From: Alphaproteobacteria bacterium
GTDB lineage: Bacteria > Pseudomonadota > Alphaproteobacteria > Thalassobaculales > Thalassobaculaceae
Length of the DNA: 64,000 nucleotides
Direction: 5' to 3'
Assembly (NCBI GenBank): GCA_022822665.1
Contig: JAJEAR010000029.1
Span: 1 to 64,000 of the forward strand
In this document: piece by piece, positions 34,981 to 45,007 of the stretch
How positions within the stretch are numbered: the first letter of the stretch is position 1
Layout of the letters: each line of letters opens with the position of its first letter
Notes under the pieces: generated by a model
Told to the model about the DNA's origin: nothing
The model's database searches: none
Seen by the model: only the letters and a program-made list of their open reading frames with translations
Translations under genes and position numbers: made by a program

Positions 34981-35850
34981 ATGCCCGTCCCGGTTCGCAA
35001 GGCCATCCTGCCGGTTGGCGGGCTCGGCACACGGTTCCTGCCGGCAACGAAATCCCTGCCCAAGGAAATGCTCCCGGTGGTCGACAAGCCGCTGATCCAG
35101 TACGCGTTCGAGGAGGGCCGAGCCGCGGGCATCGAACAGTTCGTGGTCGTGACCGGACGCGGCAAGCAGGCGATCGAGGACCATTTCGATCACGCGGTCG
35201 AGTTGCAGGACACGCTCGCCAGGCGCGGGCAGGCTACGGCGCTGCAGCTGGTCAGGGACAGCGTACCCCTCCCCGGCCAGGTCTGCTACACGCGCCAGCA
35301 GGACCCGCTCGGACTTGGTCACGCGGTCTGGTGCGCCCGGCACTTCATCGGCGACGAGCCGGTTGCCATCATCCTGCCCGACGACCTGATCATCGGCGAG
35401 CCCGGTTGCCTGGCCCAAATGGTCGAAGCCTACCGGGAAACCGGCGGAACCATGATCGCGGCGATGGAAGTTCCCGCCGAACAGGCCTCGAGCTATGGCA
35501 TCATCACGCCAGGGCGGACACGCGACAGGCTGGTCGAGGTCCGCGGACTGGTGGAGAAACCGGCCGCCGGCACGGCACCGTCCCGACTTGCGGTGATCGG
35601 CCGATACATCGTGCAGGCATCGCTGTTCAGGCACCTGGAAGGACAGGAACCAGGGGCAGGCGGCGAGATCCAGATCACCGATGCGCTGGTGCGCGAGATC
35701 GGCGCCGGGCCGTTCAATGCCCTGCTGTTCGAGGGCAGGCGGTTCGATTGCGGCGACAGGACCGGCTGGCTCGCGGCCAACATCGCCTGTGCCCTGCAGC
35801 GCGCGGACATGCGGCCCGCAGTCTCGGCCCTGCTCGCATCCTGTGGTTGA
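34981..35850 (+). CDS. galU: UTP-glucose-1-phosphate uridylyltransferase
   Basis: A 289-residue nucleotidyltransferase, the usual GalU length. The N-terminal GGLGTRFLPATKSLPKEMLPVVDKPLIQYAFEE contains the nucleotide-binding loop and catalytic lysine; DPLGLGHAVWCARHFIGDEPVAIILPDD carries the metal-binding acid; VEKPAAGTAPSRLAVIGRYIV and GGEIQITDAL complete the fold. It makes UDP-glucose. ATG 34981 follows GGAGCAACCG. ugd starts 12 bases after its stop. Confidence 0.95.
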   Translation: MPVPVRKAILPVGGLGTRFLPATKSLPKEMLPVVDKPLIQYAFEEGRAAGIEQFVVVTGRGKQAIEDHFDHAVELQDTLARRGQATALQLVRDSVPLPGQVCYTRQQDPLGLGHAVWCARHFIGDEPVAIILPDDLIIGEPGCLAQMVEAYRETGGTMIAAMEVPAEQASSYGIITPGRTRDRLVEVRGLVEKPAAGTAPSRLAVIGRYIVQASLFRHLEGQEPGAGGEIQITDALVREIGAGPFNALLFEGRRFDCGDRTGWLAANIACALQRADMRPAVSALLASCG

Positions 35851-35862
35851 GCGGAGCGCGGC

Positions 35863-37179
35863 ATGAACCTCTCCGTCGTGGGCGCAGGCTATGTCGGACT
35901 GGTCAGCGCCGCCTGTTTCTCCGAGTTCGGGGCCACCGTTACCTGCATCGACCGGGACCGGGACCGGATCGACCTGCTGAACGGTGGAGGCATCCCGATT
36001 TTCGAGCCGGGGCTGGAGCAGCTCGTCAGTGCCAACATGCGCGCCGGCCGGCTCACCTTCAGCACCTGCCTTGCCGAGGCGGTCGCGGCCGCCGACGCCG
36101 TCTTCATCGCGGTCGGGACCCCGACCCGGCGCGGTGACGGGTACGCAGACCTCAGCCACGTCCATGCCGCGGCCCGGGAAATCGCTCCGGCGCTCAGCGG
36201 CTATACCGTCATCGTCACCAAGTCGACGGTGCCGGTTGGAACCGGCCGGGAGGTCGGCAGGCTGATCCGGGAACTGCGGCCCGATGCCGACTTCGACATC
36301 TGCTCCAACCCGGAGTTCCTGCGCGAAGGAGCCGCGATCACCGACTTCATGCGTCCGGACCGGATCGTCATCGGCAGCGAGACCGAGCGGTCCCGCCAGG
36401 TGATGCGGGAAATCTACCGGCCGCTGTTCCTGATCGAGACCCCGATCCTGTTCACCACGCTCGAGACCAGCGAACTCATCAAGTACGCAGCGAACGCCTT
36501 TCTCGCGACCAAGATCACATACATCAACGAGATGGCGGACCTGTGCGAACGGGTGGGCGCCGATGTCCACGACGTCGCGCGCGGTATCGGGCTGGACGGT
36601 CGAATTGGCGGCAAGTTCCTGCATCCGGGACCCGGCTACGGCGGCTCGTGCTTCCCCAAGGACACGCTGGCCCTGGTCCGGACCGCACGCGAGAGCGCAT
36701 CGCCGCTCAGGATCGTCGAGACCGTGATCGACATCAACGACCGGCGCAAGGCCGGCATGGCCGAGCGGATCAGGGCAGCCTGTGGCGGCTGCCTCGAGGG
36801 CAAGACGATCGCGATCCTCGGCGTCACCTTCAAGCCGAATACCGACGACATGCGCGAGGCGCCGAGCCTCAGCATCATTCCGGCACTCCAGGCCGATGGC
36901 GCCCGGATCCGGGCCTATGATCCCCAGGGCATGCGGGACGCAGGCGCGCTCCTGCCCGGCGTCGAGTGGTGCGACGATGCCTACGAGACGATGGACGGCG
37001 CCGACGCCGTCGCCCTGCTCACCGAGTGGAACGAGTTCCGCGGACTGGACCTCGAGCGCTGCAGGTCCCTGCTGGCCGAACCGGTGATGGTCGACCTGCG
37101 CAACATCTACAACCCCGACGACATGCACGCGGCCGGGTTCCGCTACAGTTGTGTCGGCCGTCCGGGCCAGGGACGGTGA
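35863..37179 (+). CDS. ugd: UDP-glucose 6-dehydrogenase
   Basis: A 438-residue dehydrogenase that oxidises UDP-glucose twice to UDP-glucuronate using NAD. It shows the N-terminal VVGAGYVGLVSAACF Rossmann motif, NPEFLREGAAITDFM near 147, and the catalytic cysteine in GPGYGGSCFPKDT near 260. The C-terminal FKPNTDDMREAPS domain binds UDP-sugar. Product UDP-glucuronate serves polysaccharide or glycolipid synthesis. The TGA overlaps the next gene's GTG start (GTGA, 37176-37179). Confidence 0.95.
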   Translation: MNLSVVGAGYVGLVSAACFSEFGATVTCIDRDRDRIDLLNGGGIPIFEPGLEQLVSANMRAGRLTFSTCLAEAVAAADAVFIAVGTPTRRGDGYADLSHVHAAAREIAPALSGYTVIVTKSTVPVGTGREVGRLIRELRPDADFDICSNPEFLREGAAITDFMRPDRIVIGSETERSRQVMREIYRPLFLIETPILFTTLETSELIKYAANAFLATKITYINEMADLCERVGADVHDVARGIGLDGRIGGKFLHPGPGYGGSCFPKDTLALVRTARESASPLRIVETVIDINDRRKAGMAERIRAACGGCLEGKTIAILGVTFKPNTDDMREAPSLSIIPALQADGARIRAYDPQGMRDAGALLPGVEWCDDAYETMDGADAVALLTEWNEFRGLDLERCRSLLAEPVMVDLRNIYNPDDMHAAGFRYSCVGRPGQGR

Positions 37180-38564
37180 CGGACCGGACACACCGGTTCG
37201 ATCCGGCGATCCTGCGCGCAAACGACATCAGGGGCGTGGTGGGGCACACGCTCCACACCGCGGACGCGCACGCCCTCGGCGAGGTCTTCGGAGCCGTAAT
37301 CCGGGAACGTGGCGGCGGTGCGCTCGCCGTCGGCCGGGACGGGCGGACCAGTTCGCCCGATCTGGAAGAGGCCCTGGTTGCGGGCCTGGTCTCGACCGGT
37401 CTCACCGTGCACCGAATCGGAATCTGTCCGTCTCCGGCACTCTACTTCGCGGTCCATCACCTCGGGCTCGACGGTGGCGTCATGGTCACCGGGTCGCACA
37501 ATCCGCCGGAGTACAACGGGTTCAAGATGATGGTCGGCGTCGAGCCGTTCTCCGGCTGCGACCTGCGCGATCTGGGGGAACGGGCACGCCCGGGCACCCG
37601 GGCACCGGGACGGGGACGGGTGTGCGAGGCGGACATCATCGGTCCCTGGACCGGACGCCTGCGGGACGGTCTCGACATCGGTCCCGGGCTGCGGGTGGTC
37701 TGGGACTGCGGCAACGGGGCGGCGGGTCCGGCCCTCACCGAGCTGTGCCGCACCCTTCCGGGGCATCACCGGATCCTGTTCGACGAGGTCGACGGGCGGT
37801 TTCCCAACCATCATCCGGATCCGACGGTCGCGGCGAACCTGTCACAGCTTGCAGCGGAGGTGCGCCTGCGCCGGGCCGATCTCGGCATTGCGTTCGATGG
37901 TGACGCCGACCGTATCGGGGTGGTGGACGAGACCGGAACGGTTCTGGACGGCGACCTGCTGCTCGCGCTGTTTGCCGAAGAGGTGCTGCGCGAGCGTCCG
38001 GGGGGCACCGTCATTGCCGACGTGAAGTCCAGTCAGGTTCTGTTCGACCGGATCGGTGAACTCGGCGGGAAGGCGATGATCTGGCCGAGCGGCCACGCGC
38101 TCATCAGGCGACGGATGGCCGAGACGGGTGCGGTGCTTGCGGGGGAACTCAGCGGTCACATCTTCTTCGCCGACCGGTATTTCGGGTTCGACGACGCCTT
38201 CTACGCAGCGCTCAGGCTTCTGGAGATCCTGGCGCGGCGCCACGCGCCGCTCTCGGAGTTCCGCGCCGGTCTTCCCCGTCTCGCCAGCACCCCGGAACTC
38301 CGGTTTCCCTGCCCGGACGAACGCAAGCTCGCTGTGGTCGACGATGTTCGCGCCCGCCTTGCGGCACGGCGGGATGTCGAGGTCTGCACGATCGACGGCG
38401 TGCGGGTGCGCAGTGCCGACGGGTGGTGGCTGCTGCGGGCATCGAATACGCAGGATGCGCTGGTGGCACGGCTCGAGGCGACGGACACTGCCGGTCTCGC
38501 ACGGCTTCACACGGAGCTTTCGGAACTGCTGTCGTGCGCGGGCCTGACCCTGCCCGGATCCTGA
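37176..38564 (+). CDS. Phosphomannomutase/phosphoglucomutase
   Basis: A 462-residue alpha-D-phosphohexomutase. The phosphoserine loop is GGVMVTGSHNPPEYNGFK near residue 105, the metal loop is IAFDGDADRIGVVD near 245, the sugar-specificity loop is GELSGHIFFADRYFGFDDAF near 325 (GEMSGH type, suited to glucose and mannose), and the phosphate-binding C-terminal loop is LLRASNTQDALVARLEA near 425. It supplies glucose-1-phosphate for GalU or mannose-1-phosphate. GTG 37176 is coupled to ugd by a four-base overlap. The stop abuts, base to base, the stop of the convergent carboxypeptidase gene. Confidence 0.93.
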   Translation: MTDRTHRFDPAILRANDIRGVVGHTLHTADAHALGEVFGAVIRERGGGALAVGRDGRTSSPDLEEALVAGLVSTGLTVHRIGICPSPALYFAVHHLGLDGGVMVTGSHNPPEYNGFKMMVGVEPFSGCDLRDLGERARPGTRAPGRGRVCEADIIGPWTGRLRDGLDIGPGLRVVWDCGNGAAGPALTELCRTLPGHHRILFDEVDGRFPNHHPDPTVAANLSQLAAEVRLRRADLGIAFDGDADRIGVVDETGTVLDGDLLLALFAEEVLRERPGGTVIADVKSSQVLFDRIGELGGKAMIWPSGHALIRRRMAETGAVLAGELSGHIFFADRYFGFDDAFYAALRLLEILARRHAPLSEFRAGLPRLASTPELRFPCPDERKLAVVDDVRARLAARRDVEVCTIDGVRVRSADGWWLLRASNTQDALVARLEATDTAGLARLHTELSELLSCAGLTLPGS

Positions 38565-39866
38565 TCAGTCGGTCGGGATCGCGGCGACCGAGACAACTCC
38601 CGCTGGTATCGGTGCGCATGGCAGGCCGCGATTGCGCAGGATGATGCAGATGCTCCGGGCCTCGCCTTCCCTGAAACCGAGCACACGGGCACGGTACACC
38701 GGCCCGTCACTGCCCTGGACCCGGTCAACCCGGAAGTGATGCCGGTCCGCCCTCTCGCCGAAGACCAACCGCGCAACACCGATGACGGCGTGGGCCGCCG
38801 GCGCGCTCGAGTAGGCGCCGACCTGGACCGACCAGCGGCCCTGCACATCGGCCGGAGCGGCAGGGTGGAGGGAGTCGGTTCCGGGCCGCAGCTGTGGCAG
38901 CACGACCTCGGCCACCCGGGACGGCGTGGGCCGCGGAACAGGGGCGGTCGGGGCGCGCGCGACCAGGACCGGCGCCGGCGGCGCGGTGCGTACTTTCATG
39001 ACCGGGAGCGGCGGGACCCGTTGAGCCGCCGACCGGGATGCCGCCTTGAAACCGGAGTCCAGGATCTTGACCATGTGGCGGTTCCGCCGTGCGGCGGTCT
39101 TGCCCCCGAACACGATGGCGACCAGGTGCTGGCCGTTGCGTCGGACCGAGGACATCAGGTTGAAACCGGATGCACGGATGTACCCGGTCTTGATCCCGTC
39201 GGTGCCAGAGTACTTCTTGAGCAGGGCGTTATGGTTCTTGAAGGTCCGTCCCTTGTACTTGAGGGTCCTGGTCTTGAAGAAGTGGTAGTACTGCGGAAAA
39301 TGCCTCTGAACCAGCACCGCCAGCAGGGCCATGTCGCGGGCGGTACTCTTCTGGTGCCGGTTCGGCAGGCCGGAGGCGTTGCGGAAGGTGGTACGGAACA
39401 TGCCGAGTTCCCGGGCCCGCATCGTCATGTCCCTGGCGAACTTCGACTCGCTCCCGGAGTGGTTCTCGGCGATCAGCGTGGCGACGTCGTTGGCCGACCG
39501 CACGACCAGGGCGCGAATCGCGGTTCGCACCGGCAGGTATGACCCGGCCTTGAGCCCGAGCCGGGTCGCCGGCTGACCCGCCGCCCGCTTCGAGACCTTG
39601 AGCCTGGTATCGAGCGTCCACCCGCCGCTCTCCAGCTTCTCGAACACCATGTAGAGCGTCATGACCTTGGTCAGTGACGCTGGATATCGAAGGTCGTCGG
39701 CATGGCGCGCGCGATACACCTCGCCGGTCCGCGCATCCATCACCAGCGACGCGTACCGCGCATGGCTGTCCGAAGGGACGAGGAAGAGGGATGCCGTCAG
39801 TACCGGCAGGGACCGGAGCACGGTCCGAAAGATCCCGGTTCTGATGCGTCGCGCAGGTGAAGCCAC
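38565..39866 (-). CDS. D-alanyl-D-alanine carboxypeptidase (penicillin-binding protein) with C-terminal SPOR domain
   Basis: A 433-residue secreted serine peptidase of family S11. A signal peptide ends near DSHA (36). Active-site motifs are S64-L-T-K67, S124-A-N126 and K226-T-G228. The enzyme removes the terminal D-Ala of peptidoglycan stem peptides. After a proline-rich linker (about 285-345) comes a SPOR domain (WSVQVGAYSSAPAAHAVIGV, about 350-425) that binds denuded septal glycan, so the enzyme is probably directed to the division site. GTG 39866 with AAGGAAGG upstream is the start. Its position after mipZ-containing genes is a possible division link. Confidence 0.93.
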   Translation of the reverse strand: MASPARRIRTGIFRTVLRSLPVLTASLFLVPSDSHARYASLVMDARTGEVYRARHADDLRYPASLTKVMTLYMVFEKLESGGWTLDTRLKVSKRAAGQPATRLGLKAGSYLPVRTAIRALVVRSANDVATLIAENHSGSESKFARDMTMRARELGMFRTTFRNASGLPNRHQKSTARDMALLAVLVQRHFPQYYHFFKTRTLKYKGRTFKNHNALLKKYSGTDGIKTGYIRASGFNLMSSVRRNGQHLVAIVFGGKTAARRNRHMVKILDSGFKAASRSAAQRVPPLPVMKVRTAPPAPVLVARAPTAPVPRPTPSRVAEVVLPQLRPGTDSLHPAAPADVQGRWSVQVGAYSSAPAAHAVIGVARLVFGERADRHHFRVDRVQGSDGPVYRARVLGFREGEARSICIILRNRGLPCAPIPAGVVSVAAIPTD

Positions 39867-41100
39867 GTTTCACACCTTCCTTGTCGTACGTCCGCTCCGG
39901 CCAGCGGGAAAACTGCAGCTGCATCCGCTCAACCGGAATGTGAAGGATACGTCACAACTGTCTGTTGCAAAAGCCCTTGCGAGTGGCAAGCACATGAAGG
40001 CACCCCGATTCCGGCTCTCCGGGGAGGCAAGTGCCGTCGAAACCGGGCCCTGAATCGACCGTCATGATGAACTCCGGCACACCTGTACCGACGTAGCGCC
40101 CGGCCTGGCCCACCGGTCGCGCGCATCGCGAGATCACCGACCGCGCTGTCTCTCGGCGTCACGCACTCGATCACACCTGCGCAATTGTCAGGAGCATTGA
40201 CCTCGCCTGAGGGCGATACAGCGCTTGTACCCCGTCCCGACGCGCGGGTCCGACAGACCTCTCCCTCAAAGCTTCGCCTGCCCCATGCCTGCGTGCCGCC
40301 GTTGCTCCATCGGCCCTTCCCTTCAATGCCGTAGTGGATCCAGCCACAGACACCGAAGCTACCGCCGCACGACCAGCCCGATGCGCCACGTACCTGGGCC
40401 GGAACCGGTTCGACATTCTGACGACCCTCAGTTCCTCCCGGGTTCGGATGAACCAAAGCCTGGAACTGCCTACCGAACACGTCGAGCACGGCCTTATGGG
40501 CCACAACCCGCTCGCCGATGAAGCGCCATAGGGCCCATCACGCCAGTTTCGAACCTTGAGCACGCGCCACGCACTCCACGACCTTCAACCACCTCTCATC
40601 TTCAACCCTGGACGTCTGGCCTCTGTCACACCACTTGCCGTCGGTTCCGTACGCGATGTCTCCCAACACTCTCAATCAGCTCCGCGAGCGCTTCGCACCT
40701 CCCTGGCCACTGGATGGCAACCGCGGAACAGCGACACGCCCAACCCGCCAAACCCATGAGGGGGACACGACCTCCGGAATGACCACGCTTGACCAGCCCT
40801 CGGCCCCCATTTATCGCGCAGATACCAATTTGTGTCCACTTTTTACACTATATTTACCAACACCCGTGATACTCTCCCGCCCTTGCGACTTCGCTTACGC
40901 ACCTGAGGCAGTACCGGATGAGACACATCGACCACCCTCCCCCACGGACTGAACCGCTCAATTTCGTGGATGGCCTGCTCCGCGATCCAGCCGGAGGCCT
41001 TGCCGACCCACTCCCGGCCCGCAGGTCAATTCAGTTGACACTCCTGACTTCCATACGCTGACCCCAATGTCTCTCGAACGCTCCTGATGCAAAAACACGC
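39867..41100. other. 1.2-kb intergenic region at the left edge of the low-GC island
   Basis: No gene can be supported here. Open frames at 39929-40504 and 40171-40563 (minus) have no recognisable domain and poor codon usage. GC content falls from left to right, with a distinctly AT-rich run at 40820-40865 (TTGTGTCC, TACACTATATTT). A perfect TTGACA at 41035-41040 lies upstream of gtrB but lacks a good -10 at the right distance. It could hold the gtrB promoter and decayed mobile-element sequence. Confidence 0.45.
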
Positions 41101-42045
41101 ATGTATGCCCGCGACTTATCCATCGTCATTCCATTTTACAACGAGTTTGACAATGTCACGTCACTGTTTTCGCGCTTGAAACCTGTTGTAGACGCTCTCA
41201 CGCTTGATTGTGAGATAATTTGTGTAGACGACGGAAGTACCGACAGCACGTTTACGGCGCTCATATCCGCCCGCATGACCGACCCCAGGATAAAGATCAT
41301 TCGGTTTTCTCGTAACTTCGGCAAAGAAGCGGCAATTACTGCAGGATTACGTGCTGTCAGCAAGCAGCGTGTTCTTCTGATGGATGGTGATCTCCAACAC
41401 CCGCCGGAACTTCTTCCAGACATGCTGCAAATTCAGGCCACCGGTATTGATGTCGTATATGGCTTACGGCGTTCACGAAAAACTGATGGTCCTTTGCGCA
41501 ACACGCTTACAACCATGTTCTACCGCATTCTTTCAACAACATCAGAAGTACCGATCCCAGCCAATGCCGGTGACTTTCGCCTGATGTCGCGTCGTGTCGT
41601 AGACGCCTTGAACTCCTTGCCAGAGCAAGACCGTTTTATGAAGGGCCTGTACGCGTGGGTAGGCTATTCGCAACAGGCCATTGCCTATGATGTTGAAATC
41701 AGGTCCGCTGGCACCAGCAAGTGGTCATTCTCACACCTGTTCATATATGCCTGGAGCGGCATAATTTCCTTTAGCGCTGTTCCGCTGCGGGTTTGGTCTG
41801 TCATCGGCGCCTGCATTGCAATTCTTGCGCTTTCCTATGCCATCTGGATCGGAATCACTACTGTCCTGCACGGACGGGACATCCCCGGGTATGCGACCCT
41901 TGCTGTGGCAATATTCTTCCTCGGCGGTCTGCAGCTTCTCAGCATTGGGGTACTGGGGGAGTATATTGCCCACATATTCAGAGAAACCAAGCGGAGGCCC
42001 CAGTTCGTTGTGGAGCAGACAATCGGGTTCGAGAGCGACCGTTGA
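41101..42045 (+). CDS. gtrB: GtrB-like polyprenyl-phosphate glycosyltransferase (GT2, DPM1/Gtr family)
   Basis: A 314-residue membrane glycosyltransferase. The GT-A domain holds SIVIPFYNEFDNV, the nucleotide-binding ICVDDGSTDST and the metal-binding LMDGDLQHPPELLP; RFSRNFGKEAAITAG and NAGDFRLMSRRVVDAL are typical of the GtrB/DPM1 group. Two C-terminal hydrophobic segments (about 230-255 and 265-290) anchor it. It transfers a sugar, usually glucose, from UDP-sugar to undecaprenyl phosphate on the cytoplasmic face. GC content is near 43-48%, far below the flanking genes, indicating transfer. The stop overlaps the gtrA start. Confidence 0.92.
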   Translation: MYARDLSIVIPFYNEFDNVTSLFSRLKPVVDALTLDCEIICVDDGSTDSTFTALISARMTDPRIKIIRFSRNFGKEAAITAGLRAVSKQRVLLMDGDLQHPPELLPDMLQIQATGIDVVYGLRRSRKTDGPLRNTLTTMFYRILSTTSEVPIPANAGDFRLMSRRVVDALNSLPEQDRFMKGLYAWVGYSQQAIAYDVEIRSAGTSKWSFSHLFIYAWSGIISFSAVPLRVWSVIGACIAILALSYAIWIGITTVLHGRDIPGYATLAVAIFFLGGLQLLSIGVLGEYIAHIFRETKRRPQFVVEQTIGFESDR

Positions 42046-42440
42046 ATAAACCACCTGCCCCCACAATTTTCCGTGTCATCCGATTTGGATTTGTAGGAGT
42101 GGCCGCAACAATCACGCACGCAGTGACTTTATGGATACTAGTCGAAGGTTATTTCCTACCCGCAGCGCAAGCTACGGTTGTTGGTTTTCTGATAGCATTC
42201 TTCGTTTCATACTTTGGTCACTTTTATCTCACGTTTCAGTCTGACCAGGCACATCAGCGCGCATTACCAAGATTTGCACTAACGGCTGGTGTCGGAGCCG
42301 GTTTGAACTGGATGATATTCTATGTCGCTGTTAACATTCTCGCCTGGTATTACTGGTTTGCGTTCATGATTGTGATTTTCACGGTACCTTTCGTGGTTTA
42401 CTTCATGTCCAAGCATCTCGCGTTTGACCCGGAATGTTAG
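42042..42440 (+). CDS. gtrA: GtrA-like flippase
   Basis: A 132-residue protein with four hydrophobic helices, starting RFGFVGVAATITHAVTLWILVE and ending YFMSKHLAF, matching GtrA (PF04138). GtrA is thought to flip undecaprenyl-phosphate-sugar to the periplasmic face. The start is TTG 42042, overlapping the gtrB TGA by four bases (TTGA); a longer frame to 41793 lies over gtrB and is rejected. It pairs with gtrB and requires a third, sugar-transferring membrane enzyme, most likely the downstream genes. Confidence 0.9.
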   Translation: MNKPPAPTIFRVIRFGFVGVAATITHAVTLWILVEGYFLPAAQATVVGFLIAFFVSYFGHFYLTFQSDQAHQRALPRFALTAGVGAGLNWMIFYVAVNILAWYYWFAFMIVIFTVPFVVYFMSKHLAFDPEC

Positions 42441-43269
42441 GTTTGAACCGAACATTCCAGCGCGTCCACTCAGGGCCGGAGCAAGCAGTGGTCACAGGGA
42501 CACCAGGCATGGAATGCAGTCTTCACCGAACTGCCTACACCCTCGCCGGCTGTGGCCGCACAACCCCGACGAGGTCCCGGACAGGTACGGTATCGGGCGG
42601 TATTCGCGTCACTTTCTTGCGTGGTGGTCCGTTTGCCCGCTACCGATCCCTCAGGGAATTGATGATGATCGCTGAGCAAACAACCTCTGGACTCCCTGCA
42701 GTTTTCGATGAACACCCTCGCCGCGAGCGACATTGTGGTCTCCGGATGCGTGGCCTGCGTTCGGCCCATCACCCATTCACGGCCTATACACGCATGGCTC
42801 AGCTTGCCTGCGCGTTACCCCTTCGCTTCTACAAGGCGAGGCCTCGCCCTGTTCTCCGGGGACTTTTTCATGATCATCAAGAAGCGCTTCCTGTTTGTCG
42901 CTCCCTTGCCACATATCGAAGGCGTATCCGCGTGGTACCAACTATGCATTACCGGTACGCCACCTGGACGGCGACCGTCGAGAATACGTCATTCATCCCA
43001 CGTGACATCGGCCATCGCCACGCACGCTATATCCTTGTGTACGCCAAACACCCAGTCAGCTTGGCTGCTTGCAGTAACGGGAACACTTCGCGCGTGCAGT
43101 CTCAAGCCGCCCCGGACCCTCAGGGGCTCCAGCATGATTCCCCAACTGTGAAAACAAAGACACGGAATCATTACCGTGGGTACGGCCTTTAGCGTACTCA
43201 CGACACCTCAATCTCGACGCTACGCTATTCGACACCGCTTACACGAACCACTGGTTCGGAGAATTTCAC
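42441..43269. other. 830-base gap inside the island without a supported gene
   Basis: The longest frame here (42434-43192, plus) has no family features and reads as basic, low-complexity translation; minus-strand frames are no better. The last 90 bases (43180-43269) are the conserved leader of the first polytopic gene. The rest may be the remains of an earlier transferase gene or mobile element. Confidence 0.45.
43180..43202 (+). repeat. Leader repeat, copy 1 of 2
   Basis: GTACGGCCTTTAGC followed by G, TACTC, A, CG, starting exactly 90 bases before the ATG of the first duplicated membrane-protein gene. The second copy is at 44918-44940, also 90 bases before its ATG, with two mismatches in 23. 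It marks the 5' boundary of the tandem duplication or a shared control element. Confidence 0.7.
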
Positions 43270-44682
43270 ATGCGTCAATCTTCTGTCTATTCGAAGTTTG
43301 AGTGTATCTGCATGACACGAAACGTGCAAAAGTGGGCAATTGCTGTCTTTTTCTTTGTCGTTACCCTCATATTCTCCCTACAGTACCACTACCGTGTTCC
43401 ATACCTGGATCACTGGGATTTCATTACATTGTACGCCAGCCTGAAAAATGGCAGTTTCATTCTCAGTGATCTCTTCTGGTTGCACGGTCCCCACTGGCAC
43501 GCGTCTGGATACGCTGCTCTCCTCGCTCTTGCCGAGGTTACAGCCTTGGCGCATTGGGCGGAAAGCCTGGCGAGCGTTGCTTTTGCGGCCCTGGGCTTTC
43601 TGGCACTGGCACGCATGCTTGATCGTTGCGTCGCTCACCTTCACTCACACCAGGCCACACTATGGATATACGGCTTTTCCGCGTTCTTGTACTTTTCACT
43701 GGATCAGGCGGCAAACTGGCTCTGGGGCTGGCAGGTAGCCGTCTTCATCAGCAACGCCGGTGCCCTGTGGTCCATCGAGCGGTTGACCCGAGGTACACCC
43801 ACAGTGCTGAACACCACATTGGCTGCCGTTGCGGCGACGGTGTCCGTGTACGGCTTTGGCACAGGTTGGGTATTGATTCCAATCGGGTTTGGTCTCTTGA
43901 TCCTGTTTGGTGCGCTTCGGTCAAGAGCAGGAATTGGCTCCCTGGCACTCTGGTCTGTTGTGTCGGCACTCCTATTGCTTCACTTTTTGACAGTTTTTGC
44001 GGACAACCGGTCGATGTATGTTAATCACCTTTCCCTTGATCTTCTCGATGCAACAACATACATTGGCCTTACTCACTTCGTTATTAACTTCATTACCTCC
44101 CCGCTTATTGGTAACACAATGCGGGATGTTCACATAACGGTTCCGGTAACGCTGATTGGTTTGAGCATCTTGATCTGGTCAGTACGATCATTGAACAGAC
44201 ATAATCAAATAAGCGTTTTCCTCGACATTTCCCCCTGCCTGTCTCTCGTAGTCTTTGCTCTCGGGACGGGGTTGTTGACAGCTTTGGGCCGCTGGGAAGA
44301 GTTTGGCGCCAAACAGGCATTTGTCGACCGCCATATCTCTTTTGGGCAGTTCTTTTGGATTGCGGTATTTGTGTTGGGCCTGATCGCGCTTAGCAAACGG
44401 GGAGCGACACCGGAGAAACGTTCTTTGGTTGTGTGTGGGTTATGGTTGGTGTTTGTGCTCAAGATCACGAATGTACCCGGCGACGTACGAGAACATGTCG
44501 AGCGTTCACTCCACATTCGGGAAGTTGCAAGGATCTTGTTGGAGAACTATCCAAACGTTAAACCTACCGCCTATAGCCGTCTATATCATCTTCCGCAAAA
44601 GGCGACGGTTGAACAGGGTCTCGAGACAATGTGGACCCACAAGGTTAGCGTGTTTGCTCAAAACCGTGAAGTACTAAAGTAA
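43270..44682 (+). CDS. Polytopic membrane protein, probable GT-C-type glycosyltransferase of the gtr cluster (copy 1)
   Basis: A 470-residue protein with about ten hydrophobic helices. After the first helix, a periplasmic loop has the acidic motif YLDHWDFITLYASL and FWLHGPHWHASGY. Acidic residues at this place are typical of GT-C enzymes that use polyprenyl-phosphate sugars, such as ArnT, PMT and Gtr-specific transferases. A conserved core reads SLDQAANWLWGWQVAVFISNAGALWSIE. The C-terminal 70 residues are soluble. I do not recognise a named family. Position after gtrB-gtrA suggests it transfers the flipped sugar to O-antigen, teichoic-like polymer or another surface glycan. GGAG lies upstream of ATG 43270. 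Confidence 0.65.
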   Translation: MRQSSVYSKFECICMTRNVQKWAIAVFFFVVTLIFSLQYHYRVPYLDHWDFITLYASLKNGSFILSDLFWLHGPHWHASGYAALLALAEVTALAHWAESLASVAFAALGFLALARMLDRCVAHLHSHQATLWIYGFSAFLYFSLDQAANWLWGWQVAVFISNAGALWSIERLTRGTPTVLNTTLAAVAATVSVYGFGTGWVLIPIGFGLLILFGALRSRAGIGSLALWSVVSALLLLHFLTVFADNRSMYVNHLSLDLLDATTYIGLTHFVINFITSPLIGNTMRDVHITVPVTLIGLSILIWSVRSLNRHNQISVFLDISPCLSLVVFALGTGLLTALGRWEEFGAKQAFVDRHISFGQFFWIAVFVLGLIALSKRGATPEKRSLVVCGLWLVFVLKITNVPGDVREHVERSLHIREVARILLENYPNVKPTAYSRLYHLPQKATVEQGLETMWTHKVSVFAQNREVLK

Positions 44683-44917
44683 CGTATCAGGTTCAACACC
44701 CGGATGATCGAACTGGAAACAAACCTGTCGCTCTCCATGAAGTCAGGCATCAACCCATCTGAGACATCCCAGGGTACAGTACATACGCAACCACCTTGGT
44801 ATACCCGAACACGCGAAACGCCTGGTTCATATGGACCCCAAGCTCCACTCAGGCCCCCGACGACTCCTGCGCGATTCACCGATTGTGAGCACGCTTACAT
44901 GGACTGCTCACTATGAA

Positions 44918-44940
44918 GTACGGCCTTTAGCTTACTCCCG
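44918..44940 (+). repeat. Leader repeat, copy 2 of 2
   Basis: GTACGGCCTTTAGC followed by T, TACTC, C, CG, 90 bases before the ATG of the second paralogue. The copy-to-copy distance is 1738 bases, equal to the ATG-to-ATG distance of the two genes (43270 to 45008). Confidence 0.7.
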
Positions 44941-45007
44941 TCAGCTCGATGCCGCCGGTCTGGCGCCCGACACGCGTTATAGGAACCACAGGTCCGAGGA
45001 TTTGCTG

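Noticed and set aside
34828..37221. 797-codon minus-strand frame opposite galU and ugd
   Set aside because: Antisense shadow; galU and ugd have complete family motifs on the plus strand.
39929..40563. Overlapping minus-strand frames (191 and 130 codons) before the gtr island
   Set aside because: No recognisable domain or ribosome binding site; possibly fossil mobile DNA but not a gene I can support.
42434..43192. 252-codon plus-strand frame between gtrA and the duplicated membrane genes
   Set aside because: Arg/His-rich translation with no hydrophobic core or motif; overlaps the conserved leader repeat.
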